Shown: piece by piece, positions 37,835 to 50,900 of the stretch
Layout of the letters: each line of letters opens with the position of its first letter
Numbering within the stretch: position 1 is the stretch's first letter
NCBI GenBank assembly: GCA_047967505.1
Contig: CM106540.1
DNA: 64,000 nt
Strand: one strand, 5' to 3'
From: Dipteris shenzhenensis
Lineage: Eukaryota > Polypodiophyta > Polypodiopsida > Gleicheniales
The notes under the pieces: generated by a model
Databases searched by the model: none
What the model saw: the letters and a program-made list of their open reading frames with translations, nothing else
Told to the model about the DNA's origin: nothing
Made by a program: the position numbers and the translations under genes

Positions 37835-38696
37835 TTCCCTCCGTCTTTCATTCGGTTGTCCTCAACTGAAATGCTTTCTCATAAGCATCCAGGATTTCAG
37901 GACACTCCTGAAATGTAGCTCTGTCCACCCATTGGGCATCGGTGGATGGGAGCCCTCTGAACTTCAAAAAGTACATCTTGCGAGTCGTGCCTTGACGTCC
38001 CGTAGTGAAGTTATGCAGAATAATTTCCTCTGGGATCAACAAGATCTTAGTGTCCTCTACTTCAGGTGCATCGTCCAGTGTGGGCTCTTGAGGTGGTTCC
38101 CCAATGAAGGGTTTCACCAAGCTTACATGGAAGACATCGTGGATCTTCCAATGCTCTGGAAGTCTCAATCGGACTGAGACATCATTTATTACCTGCAACA
38201 TCTGAAAAGGACCATAATATCGAAAGAATAGCTTGAAGTAGATGCGCTTTTTGCCTACTTTGGCGGGCTTTCTCAAATTTCAATAAGACCCATTGGCCTT
38301 CTTTCACTGCAAACGCCCTCCGTCTTTTATTTGCAGCTACTCTTTGTTTCTCCTGTGCCTTTTGAATGGCTGCTCGAACCGTGGCATAAGCAGAGTCATA
38401 ATCCTCCACGAATTGATCAACGACAAAGATTTTCTCTTTTGTTTGCATGAGTGGAGTTGGTGTTGTCCGCACAGCCTCTTCCTTGGGATTGGGGCCCTAT
38501 GTCATGAGTTTCTGCTTGGCTGCTTTCCAGCACTTGAACCTGTTGAGCAATGTTTGACAAGAGACCACTCAACTCATGCAGGTTAGGAGGAGGGTCAGGT
38601 CCATTGGCTGCCCTGATGACAAGATGACTCAATGAAGGAAAGACTCAACAAGAGAAAGCACAGAGTAGAGGACCACTGCCTAAGCTCTGATACCAA
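37835..38696 (-). mobile_element. Internal region 2: second copy of the gag/integrase-chromodomain fusion
   Basis: About 862 bp with the same order and the same junction as internal 1: PBS at 38695-38684, gag start (MAANGPDPPP equivalent near 38,610), junction near 38,440, then KIFVVDQFVEDYDSAYATV, FRYYGPFQMLQVIND, HWKIHDVFHVSLVKPF and KMYFLKFRGLPSTDAQW. The identical junction means the internal deletion predates the duplication. Over the integrase/chromodomain part the frame is open for 142 residues (38276-37848). One small indel near 38,265 separates it from the upstream part. Confidence 0.88.
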
Positions 38697-40510
38697 TATA
38701 AACTACTCGGTGCTTTCTATCAATTCAGACAACGGATTTTGCAGAGGCGTTTGAATGAAATGATTGCGAGTTGCCAAACACATATACTTGAACTTAAGAG
38801 TTTGCAATTAAGCTGAAATTAAGACTTATACAGCTTAAACACAAAGTGACATCATTGGAAATTGCAATATGATTGAGGGGCCAAGACGGCCCCCCCCCCT
38901 TCTCCAGGCTCACTTTATTCTTGAAAATGGAGATACAAGACCAAGGTGCAATGCACCTTCCAAACTGATGAACTCAGTGAAAACCTACGACCTAGATACA
39001 AGACTCAAGAGCATATGTGCAAGGTAGACAACAAAAAGAAGGACTCCAAGCTCAGGTTTCAACTCTTGGCTTGCCCAATCCACAAGGAAGAAGCCTCCAA
39101 CAATCACCACTTACATCCAACATTAGAGGCAAGCACTAGTTTCTAGAAAGATAGTAGAAACAACATGAAATAGTGATGTAATGAGATAAACTTGACAATA
39201 CAGGCTCCCTTCGTGACTTGACCCTTTTGTAGATGAATTCCTTGATGCCTCTGAAGCTAGCTTGGGTGAGGAGAGTGTGGAAATGGGGTTGGAATGATAA
39301 CAGCTTAGAAAAACAGCCTGTAAGCTAGAGAGAGAAAGCCTTTATGGAGTGATAACTGTAGGGAGAGAGTGCCAATGATGATCCCAAGGGAGGGGATGTA
39401 ACAGAGGAGCTGCTGCTGTTCCAGAGGTGCACAGGAAGGCAGATTTCTGCAAGGGGAATGGGCTGGAACAGTAGAGAGAGAAATTCTGCAGTAGAGAGAG
39501 AAAGATTGCAACAGGGGAGAGAAAGGGGCTGTGGCTGCTCCAGGCTAGGAGAAGGAGAGAGGATGCTGCTGTTGTTCCAGAAGAGCTAAGAGAGGGCAGA
39601 TTTCTGGAGAGGAGGGGCTGGAATTGTAGAGAGATAATGTGCTGCTGTAGAGAGAGAAAGTGCTGCTGAGGTGAGAGAATGGCCTGGGGAGAAGCTGGCT
39701 GCACCCAAGGAGTTGGAGAGGTTCTGCTGCATCAACCAAAAGGAGAGAGAAAAAAAGTGACGAATTTTTCATGTAAAGAATGAAGGGGAGAGGCCTTCTT
39801 TTATAGGCTCAGCCCCCCCCCCAGGCTTAGAGTGGAAGGTGGACACTTATCCCAGATTTTTGGTGGGCTGCAGTCTGAAAGAGGACAACCCACAACCAGA
39901 TTTGGGGCCAGACACATGGCCTGCATGCCCTGCCACTTGCCATGCATGCTGCCACATGTGTGGGACAGGTGGATTGACCTGCCTGTGGCAGTCTGCCACG
40001 TGTCAGCTGCCACGTGTCACTCCCAAAAACCCTAAAATTTCAAAGTTGTCAGAATTCAATTCTGATCGCACCCACGGGTTCCTAACAACTTGGACTATCT
40101 ATTGACGTACTCTAAGGTCATAATTGAGCCATACTGAGCTCATTTGTTTATCGTCTTATCTTGTATCTCCATTACTCTTGGCATGCTGCCAGGCCCACAC
40201 CCAAAGCTCAGGGGACATTCTCTTGAATGGTTCCTAGGTCAGTATGCAATCTGTGCATTTGATTGTTCCATGTTTGGGTACTCAGGTGGGGTGTGGTTTC
40301 CAGATGTCCCTCTCAAAGAGAGGCCATCACTCTTGTGGGTCACTAATGCCCATAACCCCAAGCAAGGGGGTCCACCCTCAAATGCTAGACCTAGTCCCCA
40401 TTGTCGGTAACTGAACAGTAGGAAAACATTTCAATTCTTAAGAAGCATACTATTGAAAAACAAAAAGAAATAGTATCGAGCAAGTGGATACATGTTGAAG
40501 CAAGATGACA
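38697..40510 (-). mobile_element. LTR C (5' LTR of the minus-strand array)
   Basis: About 1814 bp. It begins at the array's outer edge with TGTCATCTTGC (minus) directly after the GGATC duplication. Its inner end reads TA rather than CA (forward TATAAAC against TGTAAAC in A and B), a one-base change. It is the most diverged of the three and lacks about 16 bp near 39,895 (CCTGCCCCAAATC in A and B). Confidence 0.9.
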
Positions 40511-40515
40511 GGATC
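40511..40515. repeat. Target-site duplication GGATC (right)
   Basis: This is the partner of 33344-33348. It directly follows LTR C and continues into copia gag sequence (GGATCCAATAATTG). Confidence 0.88.
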
Positions 40516-41290
40516 CAATAATTGTGAAGGATTTGGTGATGCGTGATGTAGAGGCCCTGACCATAATCATTGGCGCCATTGTAGATTTAGTGCTACCTCA
40601 TGTCCAATTCGTGGACACTTCCTTTGCCGCATGGACCATTCTGTAATGAGGTGAACAGCGATGCCAGGAAACTAGATCTCGAGCAGGAGCTGTACAGCAT
40701 GAGATGAATGAGGGGGATTCAATGCAACACCACATCAGAAGATGAAGGTGGTCAAGGACAAGATTGCGGCAATGGGGCCACGGATTTGGCTAGGATGGCT
40801 AGGCTATTGCTTGGCATGCTTCCCAGGAGCTACAAGAGTTTCGTAGTGACTATGATTGCAGGGCAAAGGACGATGCCAGGGACTTTTGAAAAGCTAGTTC
40901 CTATGCTTCTGCAAGAGGAAGCTCGAGAAAAGAAGGAGGAGGGATCCAATGAAGAGAAGGCCTTGTATAAAAATAAGGGCAAGCCCAGCAACGGCAAGCC
41001 CAAGAAGGACAAATCTGAGGGTGATGAGAACAATTCAGATGGAAAGATAGGAATCAAAAGAAGAAGTGCTTCTACTTGATACACCAGGACATTTTGCGAA
41101 GGATTTTCGAGAGAAGACGGCAAATCAAATGAACAAGGAGCCGTCCAGTTCAGATTCAGAGAAGTCAAAGACTGAAGCACAGGTGGTAACTGCAGGTGAA
41201 CTTTTATTGGTGACATCTCCATGTGTTGCTGAGGTAAAGTATGCAAACCCTGGGATTATAATCAGGATGTTTGACATTGAAAGGTGATCA
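40516..41290 (+). pseudogene. Copia gag (UBN2-type) fragment beside the array insertion
   Basis: Plus-strand frames read KLDLEQELYSMR, then MLPRSYKSFVVTMIAGQ and FEKLVPMLLQEEAREKKEE, then a Lys/Ser-rich linker and a broken zinc knuckle (KCFY in one frame, DTPGHFAKDFRE in the next; the last Cys is Phe). This order is the standard copia gag. It starts right at the array's target duplication, so the three-LTR array probably inserted into this gag, but the matching 5' half is not recognisable left of 33343. In-frame stops and frameshifts make it dead, and no pol follows. Confidence 0.75.
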
Positions 41291-41699
41291 AGAGAGGAGT
41301 CAGATGCCTTTGTGAAGGTGAAAGACAGCAGGGAGTGTTTGGATTCTTCCAGATGCTTAGTTGATAGCATCAACACTAGGGTGGATTCTTTAGAAGGATC
41401 AAAGGGTCATAGTCAAGGGGGCATTACAAGGTTACAAAGGGTGTCTGGATGTGCCTCTATGAGGTACATAGTTTATGTACAAAGCGAACAATCAAGCGTG
41501 GTATGTACATTCTATCTTTATGGATTTTTATCACCTGTTGTGGGCAGACTCTGTGCTTTGCATTTCTCAAATTGGGAGGGTGTATAGAGGGAAGACAGAG
41601 TGCTTATATGAAGCTTGGAGACAGTGTAAGGTGAACATGGTGAAGCCCTTGGAATCGAGCCAGGGCATTTACAATGGAATGGAGTGTGCTAAAGCCAGA

Positions 41700-42860
41700 T
41701 GGAGACTTGTTTGAGGGCTCAGTGAGAGCTCATGGTCCAGGTTATCTAGAAATCTAGTAGACTTGTGTACCAGGATGGTTCCTTTATAGAGAGCTGAACT
41801 GGGTGGACCAAGAGACACCAAACCAGGAGTGGACCTATATACCGTTGCTGTAGCTAGAGTCCCCGTGGGCTGAGGAATCAGCTCCACCCCTATAGTGATC
41901 TCCCATGTCAATCTCACAACCAAATGACTCCGGAGCTTCATCTTCAATAAAGGGTAACTTGTCCCATCCAACTTGCCCGTTCTCCAAAATTTGGAATCAA
42001 ATATCTCGCGATAATGACTATGAACTGAGAAGAGATAGAGATAGAAATTTGTACACTTGCCTAAACCTCCTTCTCACAAGGGCACTGTCCTTCAGATGTG
42101 GAAGATAATTCCCTCAAGCTTTTGAATCTAGGGATGAAGCCTCCTGCTCTTTGTCTGCAGATATCTGCCCCCTTCTCTGGTCCTTGGCAAGTCCTTCACT
42201 TGCTGCAATCTGCTCCTCAGGTGCTCCCCAAATGGATGTGTAGTGAGCCCCCTAGGGCTACCTTTTATAGGGCCATAGGCCCTCCAAAATGAGCCAACCA
42301 AACAGGCCAGCCCAATAGGTCTGTGGGCTGACCTGCTGGTCTGTGGGTTTACCCCCACATGCAGCCAGATTGCTGCCCATTTAATCCCACCTGGCCACGT
42401 GGTCTGCCAGCGGCCCAAGCCTTGTACTGACCCTGGTCGGGGTAGCCCGGAACCTCTGCAAAACAGCCCAAACAGTCCCCTGCATCTCGCCTCTGTCCAG
42501 GCCTTGCACCTGCTTCAAGAGTCTTGCTGCAGCCCCGTACAGGCCGCGGTACCCAATCCTGTGCAAATCTGCTCCGCCGTGACTCTATCAGGCACGTGGC
42601 CATTTAATACCAGTTCTGTCCTCCAAGAAAGCTTCCATCTTCCAGGTACCTTCCTTTGTGTGCTGCAGCCTATGGTTGCCCATGTGGCAGCCCCTTTTTT
42701 GTGTTTAATGCTTGTACATGTGCTGCCCACATGGCAGCCTGTTTGCTGCCCATGTGGCAGCCTGTTCATCATTGATATGCTGCCCAGTGCCCACATGGCA
42801 GCTACACAGCTTGACATGGGAGGTTTTCTCATTAATCTGAAGACGACCGGTAATTTATAA
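41700..42860. other. Possible LTR of the outer copia element
   Basis: There is no coding signature. About 42675-42790 repeats, in the same orientation, the GCCCATGTGGCAGC-rich stretch seen at 33045-33170. Together with the gag between them this fits a 5' and a 3' LTR of an outer, pol-deleted copia element that received the nested array. The ends were not defined. Confidence 0.35.
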
Positions 42861-43953
42861 CTTCAGATCTGTTCATAACTCTAATTATGCAGTACTGAGC
42901 TTCACCTACTTGGTGCACCTTGGTTATATGCTGGAGTAGGTTCCTGTGCCAAGAGCTGTGCTGCTATTGCAGATTCAGGAACTTCACTGATGACTGGTCC
43001 AACAGTAACTGTCTATATCTATATTTGAGGAGGCACTCCTTCGTAGAAAAGGTTTAGAGTTGTTAAAGTCCTCTTTTTGCTTATATCAGTTTATTTTTTC
43101 CAGCTGCCACATTTTTTAACAGAGAGAGTGGATGAAATGGCCATACCCTCACTTGAAAGTCTGGAATGTAGGCTAATGTTTGATTATGAGACTTTTTCCT
43201 AAATGATAGCCTTCTTTATGGCTGGGTAGAGCTAAAGCGAACTATCTAAAAAGACCTTTGTATGAATATATTGTCACTTTCTTGCATGGAGTTTTACCAT
43301 GATGTTTTCTCACTGTAAGTGATGGAAGTCTTGGGGGATCCCTTAGTGTCCAGTCCATGCTATGGATATATTTTTGCCTCAAAGCCGATATGGGAGCATG
43401 CCTATTGGTGAAAAAGTGTGCAAATACTCGGAATTAGTTTAGGACATTGATGTTCATTTGTATGTGATTTGAACGTGTATTGGGTACCAATCACCTTTGC
43501 AAAGATGCCTTAGTTTATAATCCGTGCCTTGTTGTGATGTCAATCTCTACGTGTATATGATGCTAGTTATGATGGAGAGCAACTAGGTGGTTAGCAGCTT
43601 ACATTGGGCACAACTTTCACCAACCCCCTTTTTACACCCCCCGGCCAGTATTTGGCCTACATTTGGTTGACCGGTTTTGGCCTACATTGAACCTGCATCT
43701 GATCTTCCTCTGAGCTCTTCTAGCTGCCTCTTGTGCCTGCCTGATGCCATGTGGTAACCCCCAGTGGGTGCTCCTTTGAATGTCTGACATGGCCTTGCTT
43801 TGACCCTGTTCTTGTTACAAGTCACCGCCCCATCTGTAAGCCCCCATATGAGTAGAGCATGGGGGGGGGGATATCCAATGACAAATTAGTTGTCAAAAAG
43901 ATAAAGAATTCAAAGGCCACTTATAGGCCACGTTGAGTTCAAATAAGCACAAC

Positions 43954-44122
43954 TTGCCAGTAACCCTTGCTAGTGACTGGTACATAGGTGTGCTGCCCAA
44001 TGTAATGGTCCGGATCCATTCCCCCAAATACCAGCTCACCCCCATTGTCATCGTCAGCATTTCTATTTAACCAGAATGAGAAAACGGGCTCAGACACAAG
44101 CCCTTGATCCGGCATTTTATAT
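43954..44122 (-). pseudogene. Lone exon of a plant aspartic protease (phytepsin-like)
   Basis: The minus strand reads [20 protein letters not shown], then [18 protein letters not shown] and THYVPVT-type residues ([13 protein letters not shown]). This is the well-conserved block between the two catalytic Asp regions of plant typical A1 aspartic proteases. It is bounded by AG at 44124-44123 and GT right after GYWQ, exactly like a real internal exon of 169 bp. I found neither the preceding exon nor the following one with DSGTS. The block itself has no stop, but without the catalytic exons it cannot encode an active enzyme. It looks like a captured or left-over exon. Confidence 0.8.
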
Positions 44123-44923
44123 CTAAAGAACCGGGAAATCACAAGTTCAACAATCTGCTCTCAAGTACAGCCGATGTCCAACACCAAATGTCAGACAAAA
44201 AACGTAATGTAGAGTACTTTGAGATTACCAACTCTTAAATCCTGCGATTATTGTAATAGAAAATTTTAACACCAGTCAAAGATCTATATCCACATGAAAT
44301 AATCTGCACACATGCCCTTGCATTTGAGTCACTAATTTAATACATAAACTCATCACGGGAAAGAAAATAGACGTGCAATTTATACCTCTTGTCAGTGATT
44401 TCTGATGTCATCATTAAACAAAAGACAGTAATAAGATTGTGAAATGTGTCTACCCAACACAAAGCAACGGAGTCTCACCCAAGATGAACTGTCGTCATAA
44501 CTTCAAAACCCCAATGACAACCCCAGCATGATCTCACTCGTAGATCAGGTGGCAGATGTATCCACCTGACCTAATGGAAGATAGCAGGGGTGGCTTTTGA
44601 ATTCTGTGAATCAGGGCTGTTATAGCAACTTTGGCGTGACGGACCCTTACAGACATCTGCGGGGCCAAGGCAATGGGCCTGGAATTGCAAGATGAGGCCC
44701 TTGAGCAAAATCATTGATATTAAGGGGAGCGTAGTGGTAAATTATTATACTCCCTAATGGGAAAATTGTGAGGAACCTGTTCTTCCGAAGCTCCAGCGTA
44801 CTCCTAATCCTGCTAGGAAGGCTGAGTACACGTGAGCACTGCCTTAAGTTCTGCTAGATGCAAACGATTGTCAAGATGAATGGACATGCAACCGCTTGCA
44901 AATGCAAAGAGATTTGCAAAGTG

Positions 44924-44985
44924 TGTGTGTGTGAGAGAGAAGAAAAGTGTGTGAGTGTGTGTACGTGGGTGAGAGAGAGAGAGAA
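44924..44985. repeat. GT/GA compound microsatellite
   Basis: Alternating (GT)n and (GA)n runs on the plus strand, interrupted by AAGAAAAG and TACGTGG. Confidence 0.9.
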
Positions 44986-47900
44986 CCAAAATAGAAGGGG
45001 GCCACTTGGCAACAAAGTGTGTGGGACACTTTTTAACAAAACTGTAAGTAGAGTGCTGTCTGGAAGGCAGTGCTATTAGAAGGGCAACAAGATGATACAT
45101 TGTTACGAAACTTGAGGACTGATTTGGAAGCGTAAGAGATGCATAGATCTTATTAGGGCCATGTGCAATATGAAATAACGTTGTTTTGATATTATCAGTC
45201 TTTAAGTCTTTGGCTATGCTTCACAAAAAGAAAAAGTTTTTGCTCACTTATCATCACCTACAAGAGGCGAAATTTCTTACATTTTCTTTGGCGCTTCTTA
45301 GCCAAATAGTGATCTTCATTGTTTGAAGATCATTTTTGGTGGCAAAAAAGAATGGTGTGGTGGGAGCCATGAAGTGACATTCACTCAATGAAGATTACTT
45401 CATGTCTCGATAATATTTTTCTCCCCCTTCATATTGATTGCATCATGCAATCATTGCCATGCCATCCGTGTTTGCATGCCACATGTTTTCAATCATGCTA
45501 GTTGCCATATTAAATACCAACAAGAGATTATAGTAGATGGTGATCCCAATGTCTTTTGCAAAATGACCAATGAGATCTACTGATAATTATTGGGTTCGCA
45601 TGGAAATTATGGATCCATTTCTTATTTGGATCTAATGTATGTTTTTAAGCCATTGTTTAAGTCGAGGCTCTTTTCTTTTATTATTCAGCGTTGGTCTTAT
45701 GATTGCATCCATAACAAAGGGACATATAGTATATGATTATAAAATTCTTGAATGTCCATGGGGGTTTTCAATGCTATTTTGTCATTGTAAAGGCTAGAAC
45801 TATTAATATTCATATTGCACTTGCAACAATTGGTGGATTCAATGTTTTATTTTTGTTTTATTTATGCACACTACCTATTACAAGATGTTGAATAGAGGAA
45901 TGTATTGATGAAGAAATTGGAAAAAAAAATGAGAACCCTACACCAAGAACAACTAATATAGTCAATCATCATAGGAATACCTCCTACTCTCTTTCATCAC
46001 TTTATAAACTAGGGATGGGTTTAGGTGTGGCTTTTGACCTCCTCCATTGCTTTCATGACTCATTGGTAGCAAGCATCATTTATAGCAAAGCCAAAGCAAT
46101 GATTAATGTAAACTCCCCACCAATAAAATCTCTATACAAGTAAGAAGCATAGGGTGGGTCATATACCTCCAATATTATTATTCATTTATATGCAAGCATA
46201 GGTGGGTCATATAGCTTCAATATTATCACTCTCTTGTTCATTTTTTATCCACTTAGATCCAAAATCTACTCCCTTCTGACATTACTACCTCTATCCTGAT
46301 TCCACTTATTCTTAGCTCTCTCTTCTTTGAAGCAAACCCTTGTATAGGAGGTTATTGTCTTCTCCAACTTTGAAATTCTAAGAATATAATTTTAGTTTAG
46401 GTACTATTCTATATGTAAGCATGAAAAAATTCTCTTTAGTTAAAGCTAGCATGATTATTACCTTTGTATGATGAGTCCTCAAATGGATGTTTCCTCTCAA
46501 ATCATCGAGTAGTCAAGGCCCCATGGGCAAACATTAAGTTCCCATCGAGTAATACTATGCTCACATCATGAATCTAGAGATATGGAAGAAAGTTTACCCC
46601 TATAGTCCTATTATGGCACTCCATTTGGAATATTTTCCAATTGTCTTGCTCACAGTTACTTCACAATCTATGTGCTAGTGTAGCAAAAAGTAGGTTGGAA
46701 GCTAACACGTTTGCCCATCATTTAAGAGAAAGTAGATTATGAGAGATGGGCTTTCAATGACTATTGCACACTCTTATCTTGCCTAAATACTAATTGAAGC
46801 ATTGATGTTGGCAATTGTGGTTGTTTCTTAGGAGGTGCTATGCTCTTCATCTCATGTTCAATTGCATGTAATATCTGCATAAAGTGCAACTTCCCACAAT
46901 ATCTAAAATATATCAAAGCATCACTCAATACTTGTACATCACCTTCTCCAATAATGTCCAATGATAGATTTACCACCATTTCTTTTGCTAGATCTATCAT
47001 TTGCATGTACTTAGTCTCCTTGCACATATATTTCCACCATTTTTTGTTGTCTCTTGGAATTCATAGACTTCTTATCTATGGAGATCATGTCTTCACTGTT
47101 TTTTTCTTGTATTAAAAGGACAATTATCTTTAACTTAAGAACAGAAGACTCTTGTAAGAGTGCACTCTCTATCCATATTTTTTAATCCTCATTAAAAATA
47201 TCTCATCAACATGCCCTTTTCTAACAATTTAAATTTTTTCATGAGGAGCTAGAGTATGCATTGTTTCATCAGAAATCATAACTTAACTATTAATTTCTAC
47301 AAGTGCTACACGGACTTCACCCATGTAAGATCTCCCTCGACACGTAAAAGCATTTTCTGGATTTGTCAATTGTGTTACGGCTGGGGTCTTGCCCACCATG
47401 ACTTGGTGGAATTGGGAGAAGCCGTAGGTATTATTGTGGGCTAACCAATCGGAGAACCAGGAACTTAATTAACATCAAGAACTTCTCATACTGGTGGAGT
47501 ATTTATGGGTGATATCGCAAACACATCACATATATCAAATCCTCCAATCCAATGCTGATAAGTTTTGATTCAATTTTCCACCAGGTGGTTTAGGAACATG
47601 CCCATGAACTCTAGTCAACCTAAAAGCAACAAGAATTACAATAGGGAGATTATACATTTACAACATGAAATGTATTTCACTTAAATCATTGTTTCATAAG
47701 AAATCATAACTTAACTATTAATTTCTACAAGTGCTACACGGACTTCACCTCTTCAGCATTTTTAAATTGAAGAAACTCACATTGAATGGAGCAAGAAGCT
47801 AAATGTCTTGAACCTTTTGAATCTATATATCGTTCTATACTTGTTCAATTGACAAAATGTAAGAGAACATACTTGCTTATCATTATCGATACATTGCATC

Positions 47901-50900
47901 CATGCTTTTTGATTTCTAGTCCACCACACAAGGAACTGATTTCCAATTAAATGTCTCCATTTGGGATAATCTGCAAGTTTTGCCTCAAGGTCATTACTTA
48001 CTAAACACTAGACAGGACCTCAAATGTCCAAGTCTTCTTGTCATACTGAAATTTTTGCTCTCTTGATTTACTCATAGATAATAAAAGGCAAGCGATGTTG
48101 GCACAATATCCCGCAATATCAAGTATTGGAGGCAAGAACTACAAGATTGCTATATTGCGTCTCGCTGATGACTAGCCTACATAAAGGAATGGGAGGGGAT
48201 TGCCTACTTGCCTTCATAATGACGGATTGTATGAACTATTGTAATATATCAGTCCTAATTTCTTTGCTATGTACTATATGAATGGTATTTAATCCCTTTG
48301 TTTGAGACTATTTCTTCCCCTTCTCCCATGTGTTCTCTTTCCTATAGAATGGGGTGGAGGCCTTTGTTATTGAGCTGAAACATGAGTACTACCCCAAGCT
48401 AGAAATAGTAACATCCTTACTTTGTGATAAAAAGTAATAATGCTTCATGTCGGTTCTTATGCCTTACACAAACCACCACAAGGTGACCTATCTAGCTCAA
48501 AAGAGTCCATGAACTTGGATGGAGACATGGAAGAACCCTCCAATGTTAGAGCCTTAGTGGCTCCAAGCACCAGCTTTAATGATCCCCTATCTCTTACCCC
48601 TTCTACAGCAGCCAGGTCAAGGAAAACCTTTTCCAATATGATGGGTACGCCAGACTAACTGAACCAACATACATGCTGAACCCATTTGCTATGTAGACTA
48701 TCATTATCATCAATATTGTCTCTTTTTTACAATTCCATTATGTCCCTTTTTCCGTTTCCTATTGAGAGTATTGATCAATGTATTATTAATCCTCCCAAAA
48801 GAAAAAATTTTGTTGAGTCTTATGTAGGTTCCCAACAAAACAAAACTCATGGGATACTAAGCAATCAAAAAATCCACCCTCTCATTAGATTTTTCCATCC
48901 CCTTGGCAAATCATCTCTTGGAGGAACATCCTTGCTAAGAGTAGATGCATAACCAATTTTAGGGTGATTGGTCAATGAGCTCAAAGCTTAACAAAACGAG
49001 CTGAAAATGCACCATCCTCAAGCCTTCATCAATGTCCTTGGAGTTAAAGTCGTGTCCTCTATAAATTGTTGGTTGAGCAATTGCTTTTCATCATGCAAAT
49101 AGGCCTTGAAGTATGCCAACCATTGCCTTATGATGGATTAGCTAGCCAAGGGCATCATTGCTATCGCAAAGAGTCACATAAAATATGTCATACTTGAATA
49201 GGAATTCTTAACATAAAGTGACCAAACAGGGTACCATTTAGGTAGACCTTGGCATTAGCACTAGAGTAGGAGCCTAATATACCTATAAACTAGGGCTCAA
49301 AACCCATATCCTTGAAAAATATCTGTGAAATTAAAGAAAGGAAGATGAAATCCCAATCTAGCCTATCAGAGGTCTATCAAAGTCAATTTTGAGGATTTTC
49401 CTTGGCATATTGACATATTGGCATCCTTTCCACAAAGCTACTATTAGATCTAGGATATACCTACCTTGAACAAATCCATTTTTGATCCAATATAGGTAAG
49501 TTGTTATTAGAAGCAAATACCTAACTAGAAAATTGGATTGAATAAATTTTTGAATTTTTAAGTAAATGTATTTTCTTAGCCCCGAAAGAATATTTGAAAA
49601 TTTTTGTCCTCTTGCATCTTGCTTCATATGTCTTTGAATGATCAACTTAATAGCACATTCTGCTGCTCATACACAATAAGCTCGCCCCTTGAAATATATA
49701 AATTTACATTCTATTTGTCAACTTGTATGTGTGTTCTAAAGGCACCTACAAACTTGTAGTCTTATTGAACCTTGATATTGGAAGCAAGTACGAAGATCCC
49801 TGTTTCCTACACAAACATAAAGTCCATGTTTCTTGAGCTTGAATATTGGAAGCTGGTATGAAGATTCATGTCTCTTAGACAAAACTGAAATCCACATAAC
49901 CTATAGAAAAGCCAAATTTGCATTCATAAGATATTCCCCCCAAAAAAACTCACATTATAAAGCAATTCAAGCATTGGTTTTGTTAAATATTGTCATGATT
50001 GAGTTGTCAAGCAATGATTATATTTTTATTCTATTACTAAAAAATGACAAACTTACCTTTCTTCACCTAGTTTGTGTGGTCCTCTTTTCAAAGAGTTCTA
50101 CCCAAACTCCATAGGTCTTAGTTATTCTTTATTTCATAGACATTGTAAAGGATCCAAAAGTTAATAAATCTTGTTGATTGGCTTATCTCTATAATGTTTA
50201 TATGAAATCCATCATAAGTACAAGAATGGATTGTGTATAGAAGAAAAGAGTATTCTAAAAGCAACAAGAACAAAACATGTTCATTTAGAAGATATTCCCA
50301 CAAATGTTCATAGAAAATACATCATAGCATTATACAAATGAAGGGAGAAAATAGACTTCTAAGCACAATGAGAACGAAACATGTACTTCAAAAAGCATCT
50401 TGGTACGATGCTTGAACATAATAACTAAAAGCCTTTACTAGATACACATGATATGTTGTGTATCAAGTGGACGGAGGGATATGGATAATAATTCATACTT
50501 TGCAAAAGAAGACTAAAAGGCAAGCTTGAGTTTGTTGATTGCTTGAATGTGTTTGAATGCGATACCATTACAATGCAAAGAGTGCACCAATTTTGAGCAC
50601 CAAAGAAATGGCTAAAAGCTCATAGCTCATCCAAAATCATAATGAAAAAAATGGGTCGATTTTGCAATGAATGGGTGGCAATATCAATGACTAGACATCT
50701 TATGTGGTCACCTACATCTAATTTCTTACATTATAGGGAGTTCTTATTACTTAACAGGAGATTTTGCAATATACAAGGGGGAGAACCATGCTTGGGAAAT
50801 GTTGGTTGGATTATGCTAGTTGAATGCCATCAATCCTTGTAAGAAAATTTCCATAATAAAATTAATTAGGATGTCCACAAATGATGGTATTTGGAGTCAT

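Noticed and set aside
33598-39146. Repeated short frames (MQCTFQTDELSENL type) inside LTRs A, B and C
   Set aside because: They lie within the non-coding LTRs on the strand opposite to the element, and recur only because the LTRs are repeated.
46761-47027. 88-residue minus-strand frame
   Set aside because: No recognisable domain or supporting context in AT-rich DNA. It may be a chance ORF.
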